Positions 54,820 through 63,320 of a stretch of 64,000 nt of DNA are shown in pieces (position 1 is the first letter of the stretch; each line of letters begins with the position of its first letter). This DNA comes from Halioxenophilus sp033283405 (GTDB lineage: Bacteria; Pseudomonadota; Gammaproteobacteria; Pseudomonadales; Cellvibrionaceae): NCBI RefSeq assembly GCF_033283405.1, contig NZ_JAWMQR010000002.1:434001-498000 (forward strand), written 5' to 3'. Made by a program: the position numbers and the translations under genes. The notes under the pieces are model-generated. The model was not told the DNA's origin and searched no databases. It saw only the letters and a program-made list of their open reading frames with translations.

Positions 54820-55494
54820 ATGAACCGCACCAACCCAGCCGCGCTAACGGCACTGCAACCCGGCTGCTCCCTGGCCGAGCGCGGACTGCTGCCCGGCACC
54901 CTGGGGGCACTGGTAAAAGATCTGAGCAGTGACCGAATTGGCCTGCTCAGCAACTGGCATATTCTGGTCAATGGTGACAGCCACGGCGGCGAGATAGTCA
55001 ATCACACCAGAGCCATTGCCGGGCTCGACATTGGCCAGCCGGTAGCCGACCTGGGCCGCTATTTTCTCGACCGGGATGGCGACGCCGCCGTCGCCTGGCT
55101 GCGCCCCGGTATTCCCTGGTCGACCAAACTGCGCGGTACCGACAAGCAGCTCTCTGGCCAGCGCAGTCCGCAAGTGGGGGATGTGCTGGCCAAGGTGGGC
55201 GGCAGAACCGGCTATACCCGCGCCCGGGTTACGGCTCTGCGCACCCTGAAGGTTCGTTTTCAGCACGGCCCGGTCGAAATTGATTCACTCTATCTGGAGC
55301 CCATCGACGACAGTAAAGAGCACAGCCTGATCTGCGCCAACGGCGACAGTGGTTCCATCTGGTTTGATGAACAGACCATGCAGGCCGTGGCGCTGCATTA
55401 CGCCGGTGAGAGCCACCCTCTGCGCGGCCCACTGCACTCCAAGGCGTGCGCCATCGAACGGGTGCTGGAGCGGCTGGAGGTCAGCCTGCTGTGA
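54820..55494 (+). CDS. Trypsin-like serine protease, copy 2
   Basis: 224 aa with the triad H47 (LLSNWHIL), D88 (RDGDAAVAWL) and S177 (NGDSGSIW). LLPGTLGALVKD before the His and AVALHYAGES after the Ser match copy 1. The middle block QVGDVLAKVGGRTGYTRARV also parallels copy 1 (QVGDILVKVGAQTGCTRARV). No signal peptide. It closes the second three-gene module. Conservation of all catalytic residues in both copies argues that both are working enzymes. Confidence 0.86.
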   Translation: MNRTNPAALTALQPGCSLAERGLLPGTLGALVKDLSSDRIGLLSNWHILVNGDSHGGEIVNHTRAIAGLDIGQPVADLGRYFLDRDGDAAVAWLRPGIPWSTKLRGTDKQLSGQRSPQVGDVLAKVGGRTGYTRARVTALRTLKVRFQHGPVEIDSLYLEPIDDSKEHSLICANGDSGSIWFDEQTMQAVALHYAGESHPLRGPLHSKACAIERVLERLEVSLL

Positions 55495-55618
55495 ATCGGC
55501 AGGGCGGTATATTGGCAAAGCAGTTGCCCTGGATTGAGAGCAGCGTTTCACCCTTCGCAGCCAAAGGATGTGACCGCCCCTGTCATACCAACCACTCTCG
55601 CCAACCGAGTACCATGCC

Positions 55619-56332
55619 GTGACCCAGCGACAGACACTATCCGCAATCGCCTCCACCTTTCTCTCGGCGATTGACCATTGGGGCCATATTCCCGCCATCA
55701 CCGGTATTGATCTCGGCCTGGCGCCTGAGCGCGACGACGAGCCACAGCTGGCGCTGCGCATCCATCTTCAGCACCCCGCTGACCAACTTTGGCTGCACGA
55801 CCAGCGGCCGCTGCCGGCACCGTTGCTGGGCATACCGATCTACACCCTGCACGGACTCTACCAAGCCGCTACAGAGGCGGACACAAACTCCCACGCCATC
55901 AGCAAGCGTCGCATCAGCACCGCCGGTTTGGGACAGTGGCTGCTGCCCTACCTGCAACAGCAAAACCCATTGCAGGGACGCACCCACCGGGTACTGGCCC
56001 GCTCCAGCCAGTTCTGGCAGACGGGTTTTGAAATCATCTCCCCCAGCGCGCCCCAGGCCAGCCGGCTGATCTACAAGGCAATCCAAAATCTGGAAGCCAG
56101 CCATTGGTTTGCCGGCCACACCAGCACCGCTCTGCACCAGGCTCCGGGGGCAGGTGGTTTCGCCGGCAACAGCTTCGACCTGCATCTGAAAGGGGCCAGC
56201 GCCCACGCCCAGGCCTGTGAAGTGGATGGCCTTGGCCTCTATGCCTCCCAAGGCGACGCTCAGGCGGGGCTGACGCCCGGTATTCGTCTGCGCCCGGCCA
56301 AACCTGTTACCGGCACCCATCCACCGCTATAA
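55619..56332 (+). CDS. Unknown protein next to the protease modules
   Basis: 237 aa from GTG 55619. No signal peptide or TM helix. The N-terminal segment (IPAITGIDLGLAPERDDEPQ then LALRIHLQHP) has the pattern seen at the start of some Nal1-like trypsin proteins, but no His-Asp-Ser triad is present. The C-terminal part has a Gly/Ala/His-rich stretch (TSTALHQAPGAGGFAGNSF). The region 55495-55618 has no obvious promoter. It could belong to the CHAT cluster as a further partner or be an unrelated single gene. I do not recognise the family. Confidence 0.6.
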   Translation: MTQRQTLSAIASTFLSAIDHWGHIPAITGIDLGLAPERDDEPQLALRIHLQHPADQLWLHDQRPLPAPLLGIPIYTLHGLYQAATEADTNSHAISKRRISTAGLGQWLLPYLQQQNPLQGRTHRVLARSSQFWQTGFEIISPSAPQASRLIYKAIQNLEASHWFAGHTSTALHQAPGAGGFAGNSFDLHLKGASAHAQACEVDGLGLYASQGDAQAGLTPGIRLRPAKPVTGTHPPL

Positions 56333-56384
56333 TTGCCGACCCCAATCAACCGCGCCTCGCCGCCCGCGCCAACCAGCTACGCCC

Positions 56385-57212
56385 ATGACTTTCAGCAGTG
56401 ACTACCAGCAACGCTTTGGCGGTATCGCCCGTCTTTTTGGCCAACAGGCGTCAGCCCTGCTGGCTGAGGCCCACTTTCTGGTGTTGGGGATTGGTGGAGT
56501 CGGCACCTGGAGCGCCGAGGCGCTGGCCCGCACTGGGGTTGGCACACTCACACTGGTCGACCTGGACGATATCTGTATCACCAACAGCAACCGCCAGGTG
56601 CACACCCTGCAAACCACCATCGGTCGCGCCAAAACCACGGTGATGGCCGAGCGCCTGCGCCTGATAAACCCGGAATTGGTGGTGCACGAAGTGGCCGATT
56701 TTATCGATGCCGACAACCTGCAGCAGATCATCCTGCCCGGGCACAGCGGCGTGCTTGATGCCATCGACAACGCCAACGCCAAGGCCGCGGTGATTGCTCA
56801 CTGCAAACGGCAAAAGCTGCCCCTGGTGAGCGTCGGCTCCGCCGGCGGCAAGCGCGACCCGCGTGCCATCACCAGTGGCGATCTGAGCCGCACCACCAAC
56901 GACCCACTGCTGGCCAAGGTGCGCAACACTCTGCGCCGCCACTACGGTTTTTCGCGCAATACCAAGCGGCTCTTTTCGGTGGAGGCGGTCTACTCCACGG
57001 AACAGATGGTCTATCCCAACAGCTGTGGTGAGGTGAGTTTCAGTGCCGAGGCGATGACCGAGGGCTTCAAACTGGATTGCAGCAGTGGCTTTGGTGCCGC
57101 CAGCATGGTGACCGGCAGCTTCGGCCTGATTGCCGCCAGCCGGTTGATCGACCGCTACCTGCAGCGCCAGTACTTGCTGGCCGAGCGCCAGGCCAGCGCC
57201 GCTAGCGACTAG
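56385..57212 (+). CDS. tcdA: tRNA threonylcarbamoyladenosine dehydratase
   Basis: Cyclises t6A37 in tRNA to ct6A using ATP. 275 aa, E1/ThiF-like. Seen are YQQRFGGIARLFG, the nucleotide loop VLGIGGVGTWSAEALARTGVG, LVDLDDICITNSNRQ, DAIDNANAKAAVI and SVGSAGGKRDP. TcdA (CsdL) is linked to the CsdA-CsdE sulfur system in enterobacteria. The fused csdA-csdE gene converges on it here, only 4 bp away, which preserves that association. Confidence 0.95.
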   Translation: MTFSSDYQQRFGGIARLFGQQASALLAEAHFLVLGIGGVGTWSAEALARTGVGTLTLVDLDDICITNSNRQVHTLQTTIGRAKTTVMAERLRLINPELVVHEVADFIDADNLQQIILPGHSGVLDAIDNANAKAAVIAHCKRQKLPLVSVGSAGGKRDPRAITSGDLSRTTNDPLLAKVRNTLRRHYGFSRNTKRLFSVEAVYSTEQMVYPNSCGEVSFSAEAMTEGFKLDCSSGFGAASMVTGSFGLIAASRLIDRYLQRQYLLAERQASAASD

Positions 57213-57216
57213 CGCG

Positions 57217-58902
57217 CTAGTCGCTCTCCTCGAAGCGGTTCACCCAGCCGAGCACCGCCTGCCACAGAGCATAAAAGCCGTTCACCCGCGACGGGCTCAG
57301 GTGCCGCTGCAGCTGCAGCTCGTTAAACAGCGCGTCGATATCCCACTGTTGAATCCAGACGGCCGGCTGACCCTGAATATGGAGCAGGAGCAGTACCGCC
57401 AACCCCTTAACGACATTGGCTTCGCTGTCGATGTAAAAACGGCACTGCCCATCCACGCACTCCGCCCAGAGCCAGGTGGCCGCTTCACACCCCTCTACCT
57501 GTAATGCCTCACTGCGCAGCCACGGCTGCTCCGGCAGCTGCTTGGACCAGCGCAGTAACATTCGGTAGCGATTCTGCCAACCGCCGGCCGCACGCAGCTG
57601 CGCCAGGTCGCACGGGTTGAGATCGACCAACACCCGGCCAGAGCTCTCGACCGCAATGGCCGGCCGGCTGTCGACCGGGGCCTGGTCGGCATCGGCCAAC
57701 AGCGCCAACGACTCCGCCAACGCCTGCAGCAGACGGTCGACCTCCGCTGGCGTGTTGTAAGCGCAGAGCGATATCCGCAAACAGTGGCTGAGGTTGAGGC
57801 TGGCCAGCAGCGGGGTGGCGCAGTGGTGGCCGGTGCGCACGGCGATATCCTGCTGATCCAGCAGCAGAGCAAGGGCATCGGCATCCACCCCCGACAGCCA
57901 GAAGCTGACGATGCCGACGTTGTCGACCCGGGGCGAAAGAATATACACATTCGGCAGGCTCGCCAGGCCGGCGTAGAGGCGTTGCAACAGCTGCTGCTCG
58001 TAGTCGTGCAGCCCCACCACATCCTGCTGCTGCCAAAATGCCAGGGTCGCCAGCAAACCGGCAATGGCCGCCAGCGACGGGGTACCCGCCTCAAATTTGA
58101 GTGGCCCCGCCTGATACTGGCTCTCCTGTTGCGTCACCTGGGCCACCATCTGACCACCGCCCTGCCAGGGAGCCAGCCCCGTCAGTAACTCACCTCGCCC
58201 CCAGAGCAGGCCGATACCGCTCGGGCCATAAAATTTGTGAGCCGAGCCCACCAGAAAATCGCAGCCAATGGCCTGCACATCGACCGGGCCATGGGCCAGC
58301 AACTGAGCGGCGTCGACTATCCAGGTCACCCCGGAGCCGGCCAGCTGCTCGCGAATGGTCGCCAGCGGCGCACGAAAGCCAAGCACATTGGAGACGGCAC
58401 AGCAGCTGAAGATTTTGGTGCGCGGGTTAAGCCACTGGCTAAGTTGATCAAATTCCGGCACGCCATTGTCGCTCGGCAGAAAACGCAACTGGACGCCGGT
58501 GCGCTGTGCCAGCATCTGCCAGGGCACCAGGTTGGCGTGGTGCTCAGCCTGGGTGAGCAGGATCTCATCGCCGGCCTGCAGCTGCGCCCCCAGGCTCTGC
58601 GCCAGCAGATTGAGCGACTCCGTGGCACCCCGGGTAAATATGACTTCCGCGGCAGAGTGCGCTCCCACAAAGCGGGCCTGGGCCGCCCGGGCGGCTTCGA
58701 TAATTTCGGTACTTTTACGCCCCAGGCGATGGCTGGCACGGTGGGCATTGGCGTTGGCGGTGCGGTAGTAGTCGGCAATGGCGTCGATCACCTGGGCCGG
58801 CTTCTGGCTGGTGGCGGCGCTATCGAGATAGATCCACTGGCGGTTTTCCGGCTGTTGGAAAATGGGAAACTGGCCACGAAAGGCGCTGGGGTCAAAGGTC
58901 AC
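57217..58902 (-). CDS. csdA: Fused cysteine desulfurase - SufE-type sulfur acceptor (CsdA-CsdE)
   Basis: A 561-aa fusion. Residues 1-400 are a class-V aminotransferase-fold cysteine desulfurase: the PLP lysine in GSAHKFYGPSG and catalytic C361 in TGHHCATPL. After a linker, residues ~425-560 form a SufE/CsdE domain: GWQNRYRMLLRWSKQLP and C472 in VEGCEAATWLW. In E. coli these are two proteins that bind each other and hand persulfide to acceptors such as CsdL/TcdA. Fusion would make the transfer intramolecular. No frameshift is seen at the join, so it is one continuous frame. It starts 9 bp after the tatD stop, so the pair is probably one operon. Confidence 0.93.
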   Translation of the reverse strand: MTFDPSAFRGQFPIFQQPENRQWIYLDSAATSQKPAQVIDAIADYYRTANANAHRASHRLGRKSTEIIEAARAAQARFVGAHSAAEVIFTRGATESLNLLAQSLGAQLQAGDEILLTQAEHHANLVPWQMLAQRTGVQLRFLPSDNGVPEFDQLSQWLNPRTKIFSCCAVSNVLGFRAPLATIREQLAGSGVTWIVDAAQLLAHGPVDVQAIGCDFLVGSAHKFYGPSGIGLLWGRGELLTGLAPWQGGGQMVAQVTQQESQYQAGPLKFEAGTPSLAAIAGLLATLAFWQQQDVVGLHDYEQQLLQRLYAGLASLPNVYILSPRVDNVGIVSFWLSGVDADALALLLDQQDIAVRTGHHCATPLLASLNLSHCLRISLCAYNTPAEVDRLLQALAESLALLADADQAPVDSRPAIAVESSGRVLVDLNPCDLAQLRAAGGWQNRYRMLLRWSKQLPEQPWLRSEALQVEGCEAATWLWAECVDGQCRFYIDSEANVVKGLAVLLLLHIQGQPAVWIQQWDIDALFNELQLQRHLSPSRVNGFYALWQAVLGWVNRFEESD

Positions 58903-58911
58903 GGCTGTGGA

Positions 58912-59715
58912 TTACTCAGGAGAAAAAGCGGATTGTAAGCCAAACAGCTGTTCGGTGTTGTGGCGGGTGGCCGCGGCGATGGTGGCCAGTGGTTCGCCCC
59001 TGAGCTCGGCCAAACAGCTGGCCACCTGTGCCAGCGCCTGAGGCCGGTTGATCTGCCCCTGGCAACCGGCCAAGGGCATATCCGGAGCGTCGGTCTCCAG
59101 CAGCAGCGCCGCCAGCGGCAGCTCTGCCACCGCCCGCCGGGTTTTGCTGGCCCGGGCATAGGTGATGGTGCCGCCAATACCCAGGTAAAAGCCCGCCTGC
59201 CAATACTGCCGCGCCAGCTCCGGGCCACCGGAGAAGGCGTGAATCACCCCCCGCAACTGCCTGCGGAAGCGTTTCAGAATGGGCTGGATGGTGTCGTGAC
59301 TGCGCACCGCGTGCACAATCAGCGGCTTATCGAGCGCCACCGCCACTTCGGCGTGCAGAGCCAACCACTCAGCCTGCACCGCCAAAGGCGGCCCGCGCAG
59401 GCCATCGACCCCCGACTCGCCAATGGCGACACAGGGTAGCTCGCCCGCAGCCTGCAGCAGGCGCCCCTTAAACGCCGACAATTCCGCAGCAGTAGCGGGA
59501 GTTACCCACCAGGGGTGCACCCCCAGCGCAAACTGCACCGACTTAAATTGGCGGTGTAGCTGCGCGAGCCTTTGCCACTGGGGCTCCAGAACGGCGGGCA
59601 CCACCAGGCCAGTGACCCCGGCGGCGCGGGCAGCGGCCAGCTCCGCCGCCGGATCGGCAAAGGACTCGGCGTCCAGATGGCAGTGGCTGTCGATTAGCAG
59701 GCAGGCATCGGTCAC
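58912..59715 (-). CDS. TatD-family metal-dependent DNase
   Basis: 267 aa, TIM-barrel hydrolase of the TatD/YjjV type. Metal ligands are visible: DSHCHLD at the start (HxH), the Glu in AIGESGVDGL, His in LIVHAVRSHD, His in IHAFSGGPE and Asp in LLETDAPDMPL. The family has 3'-5' exonuclease or deoxyribonuclease activity. YjjV is the closer E. coli paralogue by the LRGPPLAVQ-type loop, but this is not certain. Upstream neighbour of the csdA-csdE fusion on the same strand. Confidence 0.92.
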   Translation of the reverse strand: MTDACLLIDSHCHLDAESFADPAAELAAARAAGVTGLVVPAVLEPQWQRLAQLHRQFKSVQFALGVHPWWVTPATAAELSAFKGRLLQAAGELPCVAIGESGVDGLRGPPLAVQAEWLALHAEVAVALDKPLIVHAVRSHDTIQPILKRFRRQLRGVIHAFSGGPELARQYWQAGFYLGIGGTITYARASKTRRAVAELPLAALLLETDAPDMPLAGCQGQINRPQALAQVASCLAELRGEPLATIAAATRHNTEQLFGLQSAFSPE

Positions 59716-59919
59716 TGGTAACTATCCATAAAATGGCGGCGGTTGTTCACCCGGTTAACTGGCTTCATGGGCAATCGTGCGCCTCATTCTACAGCCAATT
59801 GTGACAATACTCAGAGGGGAGTTAGGCAGCGGGCAACGGTGAGGAGGGTTGGCCGAGCGGCCGCAAGCAGGCCTCGTCGGTATCACCGGAGGCGAATTGC
59901 CCAGCCGGCAAAGTTGCGG

Positions 59920-60489
59920 CTAGGCGGAGATGCGAATGCGGGAGTTGCGGGAGAACTGGCTGCTTAAAAACTCCATCTGATCGCCGCGAATACGGTCGCT
60001 GTTGATCAGCGCCAGGTACTCCGCGGTGTTGGGTCGAAACGGCAGCGCCAACAGCTCCATGTTGATCTCCGACAGCAGCAGGTTGCTCTTGCGCTGATTG
60101 CAGCGCTTACAGGCGGCCACCACGTTGGTCCAGCTGTCGCGGCCACCGCGACTGACCGGCACGATATGGTCGCGCGACAGGTGTTCGAAATCGAAAAACC
60201 CGCCGCAGTACATGCACTGATAGTTGTCGCGGGAGAAGAGCGCCTTGTTGGTGAGCGGCGGCACAATGTGTGAGCGATTCACCCGTTTGCCGTTGCAGGC
60301 GAGGATGGCGGGCAGCTCCATTTTGGTCTGCAGCCCCGTCACCCGGCAGTACCCGCCGTGCACGGTGCGCACAACACCGCCTAAGGTCCAGCAGACCAGC
60401 TCCCTGGAGTAGAGACAGGTGGCCTGTTTCCAGTGCAGCCACTCAATCGGCTGGCCGGCAGAATTTAACCGCAAAATTCGGGGTTCCAT
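59920..60489 (-). CDS. HNH endonuclease family protein
   Basis: 189 aa. The HNH core reads CMYCGGFFDFEHLSRDHIVP, then SRGGRDSWTNVVAACKRCN, with two CxxC zinc pairs and the DH and N catalytic residues. ILRLNSAGQPIEWLHWKQAT at the N-terminus is typical of the chromosomal HNH proteins common in gammaproteobacteria, which are not tied to restriction or phage. No partner genes nearby. The gaps 59716-59919 and 60490-60761 (about 200-270 bp) hold no recognisable gene. Confidence 0.9.
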   Translation of the reverse strand: MEPRILRLNSAGQPIEWLHWKQATCLYSRELVCWTLGGVVRTVHGGYCRVTGLQTKMELPAILACNGKRVNRSHIVPPLTNKALFSRDNYQCMYCGGFFDFEHLSRDHIVPVSRGGRDSWTNVVAACKRCNQRKSNLLLSEINMELLALPFRPNTAEYLALINSDRIRGDQMEFLSSQFSRNSRIRISA

Positions 60490-60761
60490 AACGCACCTCG
60501 TGGGTTGGAATGAAAAATTCGCTTGTGGCGATGAGTTTTAGAGGGTGGCGAAGCTAGAGACCGGAGCTGAATAAGCCCCAGCGGCGGGAGGAAGTAAATT
60601 CCAGAAGTGTTCGAAAGCAACTTGCAGGGTATGAAAGCGCGATTCCTTCTCTGGGCGGACCAAACAACCAAAAGTTGGTCACAAGATAACCAGAGAATAT
60701 GGCATTTCCATGACATTGCCAAGGTTATTGTCAACCCTGGCAACAGTGTGGCGAGGGGAGG

Positions 60762-61334
60762 CTAACTCCAGCTGGAGCGGATCAGATAACTCTGCCGGCG
60801 GACGATATGTTGGATGAGCAGCTCCTGATCGGTGGTGGACATACCAAAAAAGTCGAGGCGGATGTAGTACTCCTCTGCGGCGGCCGCCTCCGATGAGATC
60901 ACCCGGCCATAGGTGAATATATTGATATTGCCCGGAATCAACACCAGGTCGACCATCAACAGGTCACCTTCGCGCAGCGGCTCTTCCACCTGCAAGCCCA
61001 TACCACAGGCACTGATATTCACCTGCTTCACTTTGTGGGCGATGCGCTGTACCAGGTAGTTGTCGATCTCCAACTGGTTGACCACGGCATTCAACTTGCG
61101 ATCGAACGCCTCCATCAGCACCCCCAATTTGGGGTCGCGCAGTTTCAGCTCCTCCAACTCCTGCACAATGGTCTTATCCAGGTCGTTTAACAGCGCAAAA
61201 ATATCCGACTGCCGCGGCGGATGGTGCTGGCCAATCAGTTCGTTTTCGTCAACTACCTGATAGGAAACCCCTATGTGGTCGTCAATGCGGAAAAAACGAC
61301 GTCGATCATCACTCATGGGATTGTCCGCTTCCAT
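60762..61334 (-). CDS. PilZ-domain c-di-GMP receptor in the motor operon
   Basis: 190 aa. RRRFFRIDDHIGVSYQVV near the N-terminus carries the RxxxR-type arm, and the C-terminal PilZ barrel has NISACGMGLQV (the D/N-x-S-x-x-G motif), so c-di-GMP binding is likely. Its ATG 61334 overlaps the pomB stop as TAATG; an ATG at 61316 is an alternative start. Coupling to motor genes suggests it adjusts motor function in response to c-di-GMP, in the manner of YcgR, though it lacks a clear YcgR N-terminal domain. Confidence 0.85.
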   Translation of the reverse strand: MEADNPMSDDRRRFFRIDDHIGVSYQVVDENELIGQHHPPRQSDIFALLNDLDKTIVQELEELKLRDPKLGVLMEAFDRKLNAVVNQLEIDNYLVQRIAHKVKQVNISACGMGLQVEEPLREGDLLMVDLVLIPGNINIFTYGRVISSEAAAAEEYYIRLDFFGMSTTDQELLIQHIVRRQSYLIRSSWS

Positions 61335-62329
61335 TAAAAGATCTCATCCGGCTTCAATTCAAATAGGTACTCTGGATCCAGATCCAACTGCCGCAAAATA
61401 TCGCCGCCATCCTCTTCCAGAATCTGTTTGTCCTCGTCCGACAGCTCATCGGCCAAACTCTGCCGCACCACGATCTCCACCCGGCGGTTGCGCGCCCGGC
61501 CCGCGGCCGAGTCGTTGCTGGTCAGCGGCTTGGTATCGGCAAAACCGGTCACTTCAAAGCGCTTGCGGTCCAGCACATCACCCTTCATCAGTTGCATCGC
61601 CACCGACACCGCTCGCGACGAGGAGAGTTCGAAGTTGGAGCGGAAGCGGGCGGTCTTGATGGGGATATTATCGGTGTGGCCTTCGACGGAAATAGTGCCC
61701 GCTGTGCCGCGCAAAACCCCCTGCACCTCGTCCAATACGTCGTAATAACTCTCGGCCAACTCTGCCGAGCCCGAGCGGAAGGCGCCCTTCTCGCGGATGC
61801 GGATAATAATTTCCCGACCGCGGGTTTCGATCTCGACCTCACCTTTAATAATCTGGTCCTGCAGCGATTTGGCCAGCTCCGTGGCGTCCTGTTGGGCTTT
61901 GTCTTCCGCCTTTTCGATCAGCTGTTCCAGCTCCTGTTTAATGCGCACCTTGACGCCGGCATCGGAGTCGATATCGCCCTGCTCAATGTCGTACTCCTTC
62001 TGGCACTGCACCTCCAAGTTCATCTCGGTGAAGTCGTCAGTGCTCTGGAAAATCTCGTTAATGGGCGTGGGTTCAGGAATGGCGGGACTGAACTCCTGGG
62101 CGATGATGGAGGTACCCTTGGGTGGATCGTCCACCTGCAATCTGTTTTGTACACCAAAGGCCTGGGCCATGGAGCCCGCCAGCCGTTTGAACTTCTGGGC
62201 ATCCATCTCTGAAAACGACAGCAGCAACACAAAAAAGCACATCAGCAGCGACATCAGGTCGGCAAAGGTGCCCATCCAGGGCGGCAAGCCCGGTTTACAG
62301 TCGCACTTCTGCTGTTGGTCATCACTCAC
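61334..62329 (-). CDS. pomB: Flagellar motor stator protein, PomB type
   Basis: 331 aa. One TM helix with the ion-binding Asp region (WMGTFADLMSLLMCFFVLLLSF), a long periplasmic linker with coiled-coil character (about 110-190), and an OmpA-like peptidoglycan-binding domain (SVEGHTDNIPIK, SSSRAVSVAMQL, AAGRARNRRVEI). The cysteine-rich N-terminus (KCDCKPGLPPW) and TFADLMSLLMCFF fit sodium-type PomB better than proton-type MotB. It sits 20 bp after the A subunit gene. Confidence 0.92.
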   Translation of the reverse strand: MSDDQQQKCDCKPGLPPWMGTFADLMSLLMCFFVLLLSFSEMDAQKFKRLAGSMAQAFGVQNRLQVDDPPKGTSIIAQEFSPAIPEPTPINEIFQSTDDFTEMNLEVQCQKEYDIEQGDIDSDAGVKVRIKQELEQLIEKAEDKAQQDATELAKSLQDQIIKGEVEIETRGREIIIRIREKGAFRSGSAELAESYYDVLDEVQGVLRGTAGTISVEGHTDNIPIKTARFRSNFELSSSRAVSVAMQLMKGDVLDRKRFEVTGFADTKPLTSNDSAAGRARNRRVEIVVRQSLADELSDEDKQILEEDGGDILRQLDLDPEYLFELKPDEIF

Positions 62330-62349
62330 GGCAAGCCACTCCCCAACCG

Positions 62350-63111
62350 TTACGCATCGGCGTCTGTTTCACGCTTGCCCTCCGGCAGATAGGTGCGCAG
62401 CATGGCGTCGATAACGCGGGGATTCTGGCCGGCCTGAATGGCCAACAGGGCGTCGATCACCAGATTTTTGATCATCGCCTCCTCGGCGGCACGCAGTGCC
62501 AGTTTGTCGGCAATGGGTTCGGTGAGGCCATTGGCCAGCACGGCACCGTAGAGGGTGGTTAACAGTGCTACGGCCATGGCCGGGCCGATGGATTTGGGGT
62601 CATCCATATTGGCCAACATGGCCACCAGGCCGATCAAGGTACCGATCATACCCATGGCCGGTGCCACACCGGTCAGCCCGGTAAAGATTCTGGCGCCATT
62701 GGCGTGGCGCTCTTCGGCCAGGGTGCGATCCTTGGAGAGCAGTGCCTTCACCACTTCCGGGTCGTGGCCATCAACCAGCAGTTGAATCCCTTTTTGCAAG
62801 AAGTCACTGCTCACCTCTTTGCCTTCCAACGACAAGAGCCCACCTTTGCGGGCGGAGTCGGCCAAATCGACAATCTCATCGATCAGGTCGGCCGGATCTT
62901 CAATTTTATTGGTAAAGCTTTTACCCGCCACTTTCAGCGCGCCCAGAAACTGGCCCAGGCCGAATTTCGCCATTACCGCGAAAATGCTGCCGCCGACCAC
63001 AATGACCAGAGAGGGCACATTGATAAACATGGCCAGGCTGCCGCTCATCAACATGGTGACGGTGATTAATCCCAACGCCCCCAACAGGCCAACAATTGTT
63101 GCTAGATCCAC
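62350..63111 (-). CDS. pomA: Flagellar motor stator protein, PomA type
   Basis: 253 aa with four TM helices (IVGLLGALGLITVTMLMSG, VPSLVIVVGGSIFAVMAKFG, GVAPAMGMIGTLIGLVAML, AMAVALLTTLYGAVLANGL). The cytoplasmic loop carries DRTLAEERHANGA, which includes charged residues that contact the rotor. The start is GTG 63111 with GAGGAG a few bases upstream. First gene of the pomA-pomB-PilZ operon; the promoter should lie in 63112-63320, where no clear FliA box was found by eye. Other flagellar genes are outside the window. Confidence 0.93.
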   Translation of the reverse strand: MDLATIVGLLGALGLITVTMLMSGSLAMFINVPSLVIVVGGSIFAVMAKFGLGQFLGALKVAGKSFTNKIEDPADLIDEIVDLADSARKGGLLSLEGKEVSSDFLQKGIQLLVDGHDPEVVKALLSKDRTLAEERHANGARIFTGLTGVAPAMGMIGTLIGLVAMLANMDDPKSIGPAMAVALLTTLYGAVLANGLTEPIADKLALRAAEEAMIKNLVIDALLAIQAGQNPRVIDAMLRTYLPEGKRETDADA

Positions 63112-63320
63112 GCCTCACTCCTCTGTGCTAGGCAATTTCAATCGACGATCTAATACACTCTTCGGCCGCTGATACGGTTTCATTAGCAGCACGCAGCTTT
63201 CATTTTAGACACAGCTAAGTAATATCGCCGGGGAAAAATGGACTAGAGTGTATAGCAGCAATAGCAATTGACCGCGCCGTCAGGCTTAGGTAGGGTTCAC
63301 GCTTAAAAAGGGGATTGGAT

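Larger units (their letters stand above)
46049..55494 (+). repeat. Tandem duplication of a CHAT / small protein / trypsin-like module
   Basis: Unit 1 is 46049-50863 and unit 2 is 50975-55494, with identical gene order, orientation and similar spacing. Protein-level similarity is clear in the CHAT and protease genes and weak in the small genes. The DNA itself is too diverged for a recent duplication. Confidence 0.8.

Noticed and set aside
44163..55494. Type III-E CRISPR (Craspase) locus
   Set aside because: TPR-CHAT and sigma genes suggest it, but no repeat-spacer array, gRAMP/Cas7-11 or Csx30/31-like gene is seen, and the CHAT proteins are exported.
60716..60743. TTGCCAAGG / CCCTGGCAA hairpin as terminator of the motor operon
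   Set aside because: It has a mismatch and no following T-run on the minus strand.
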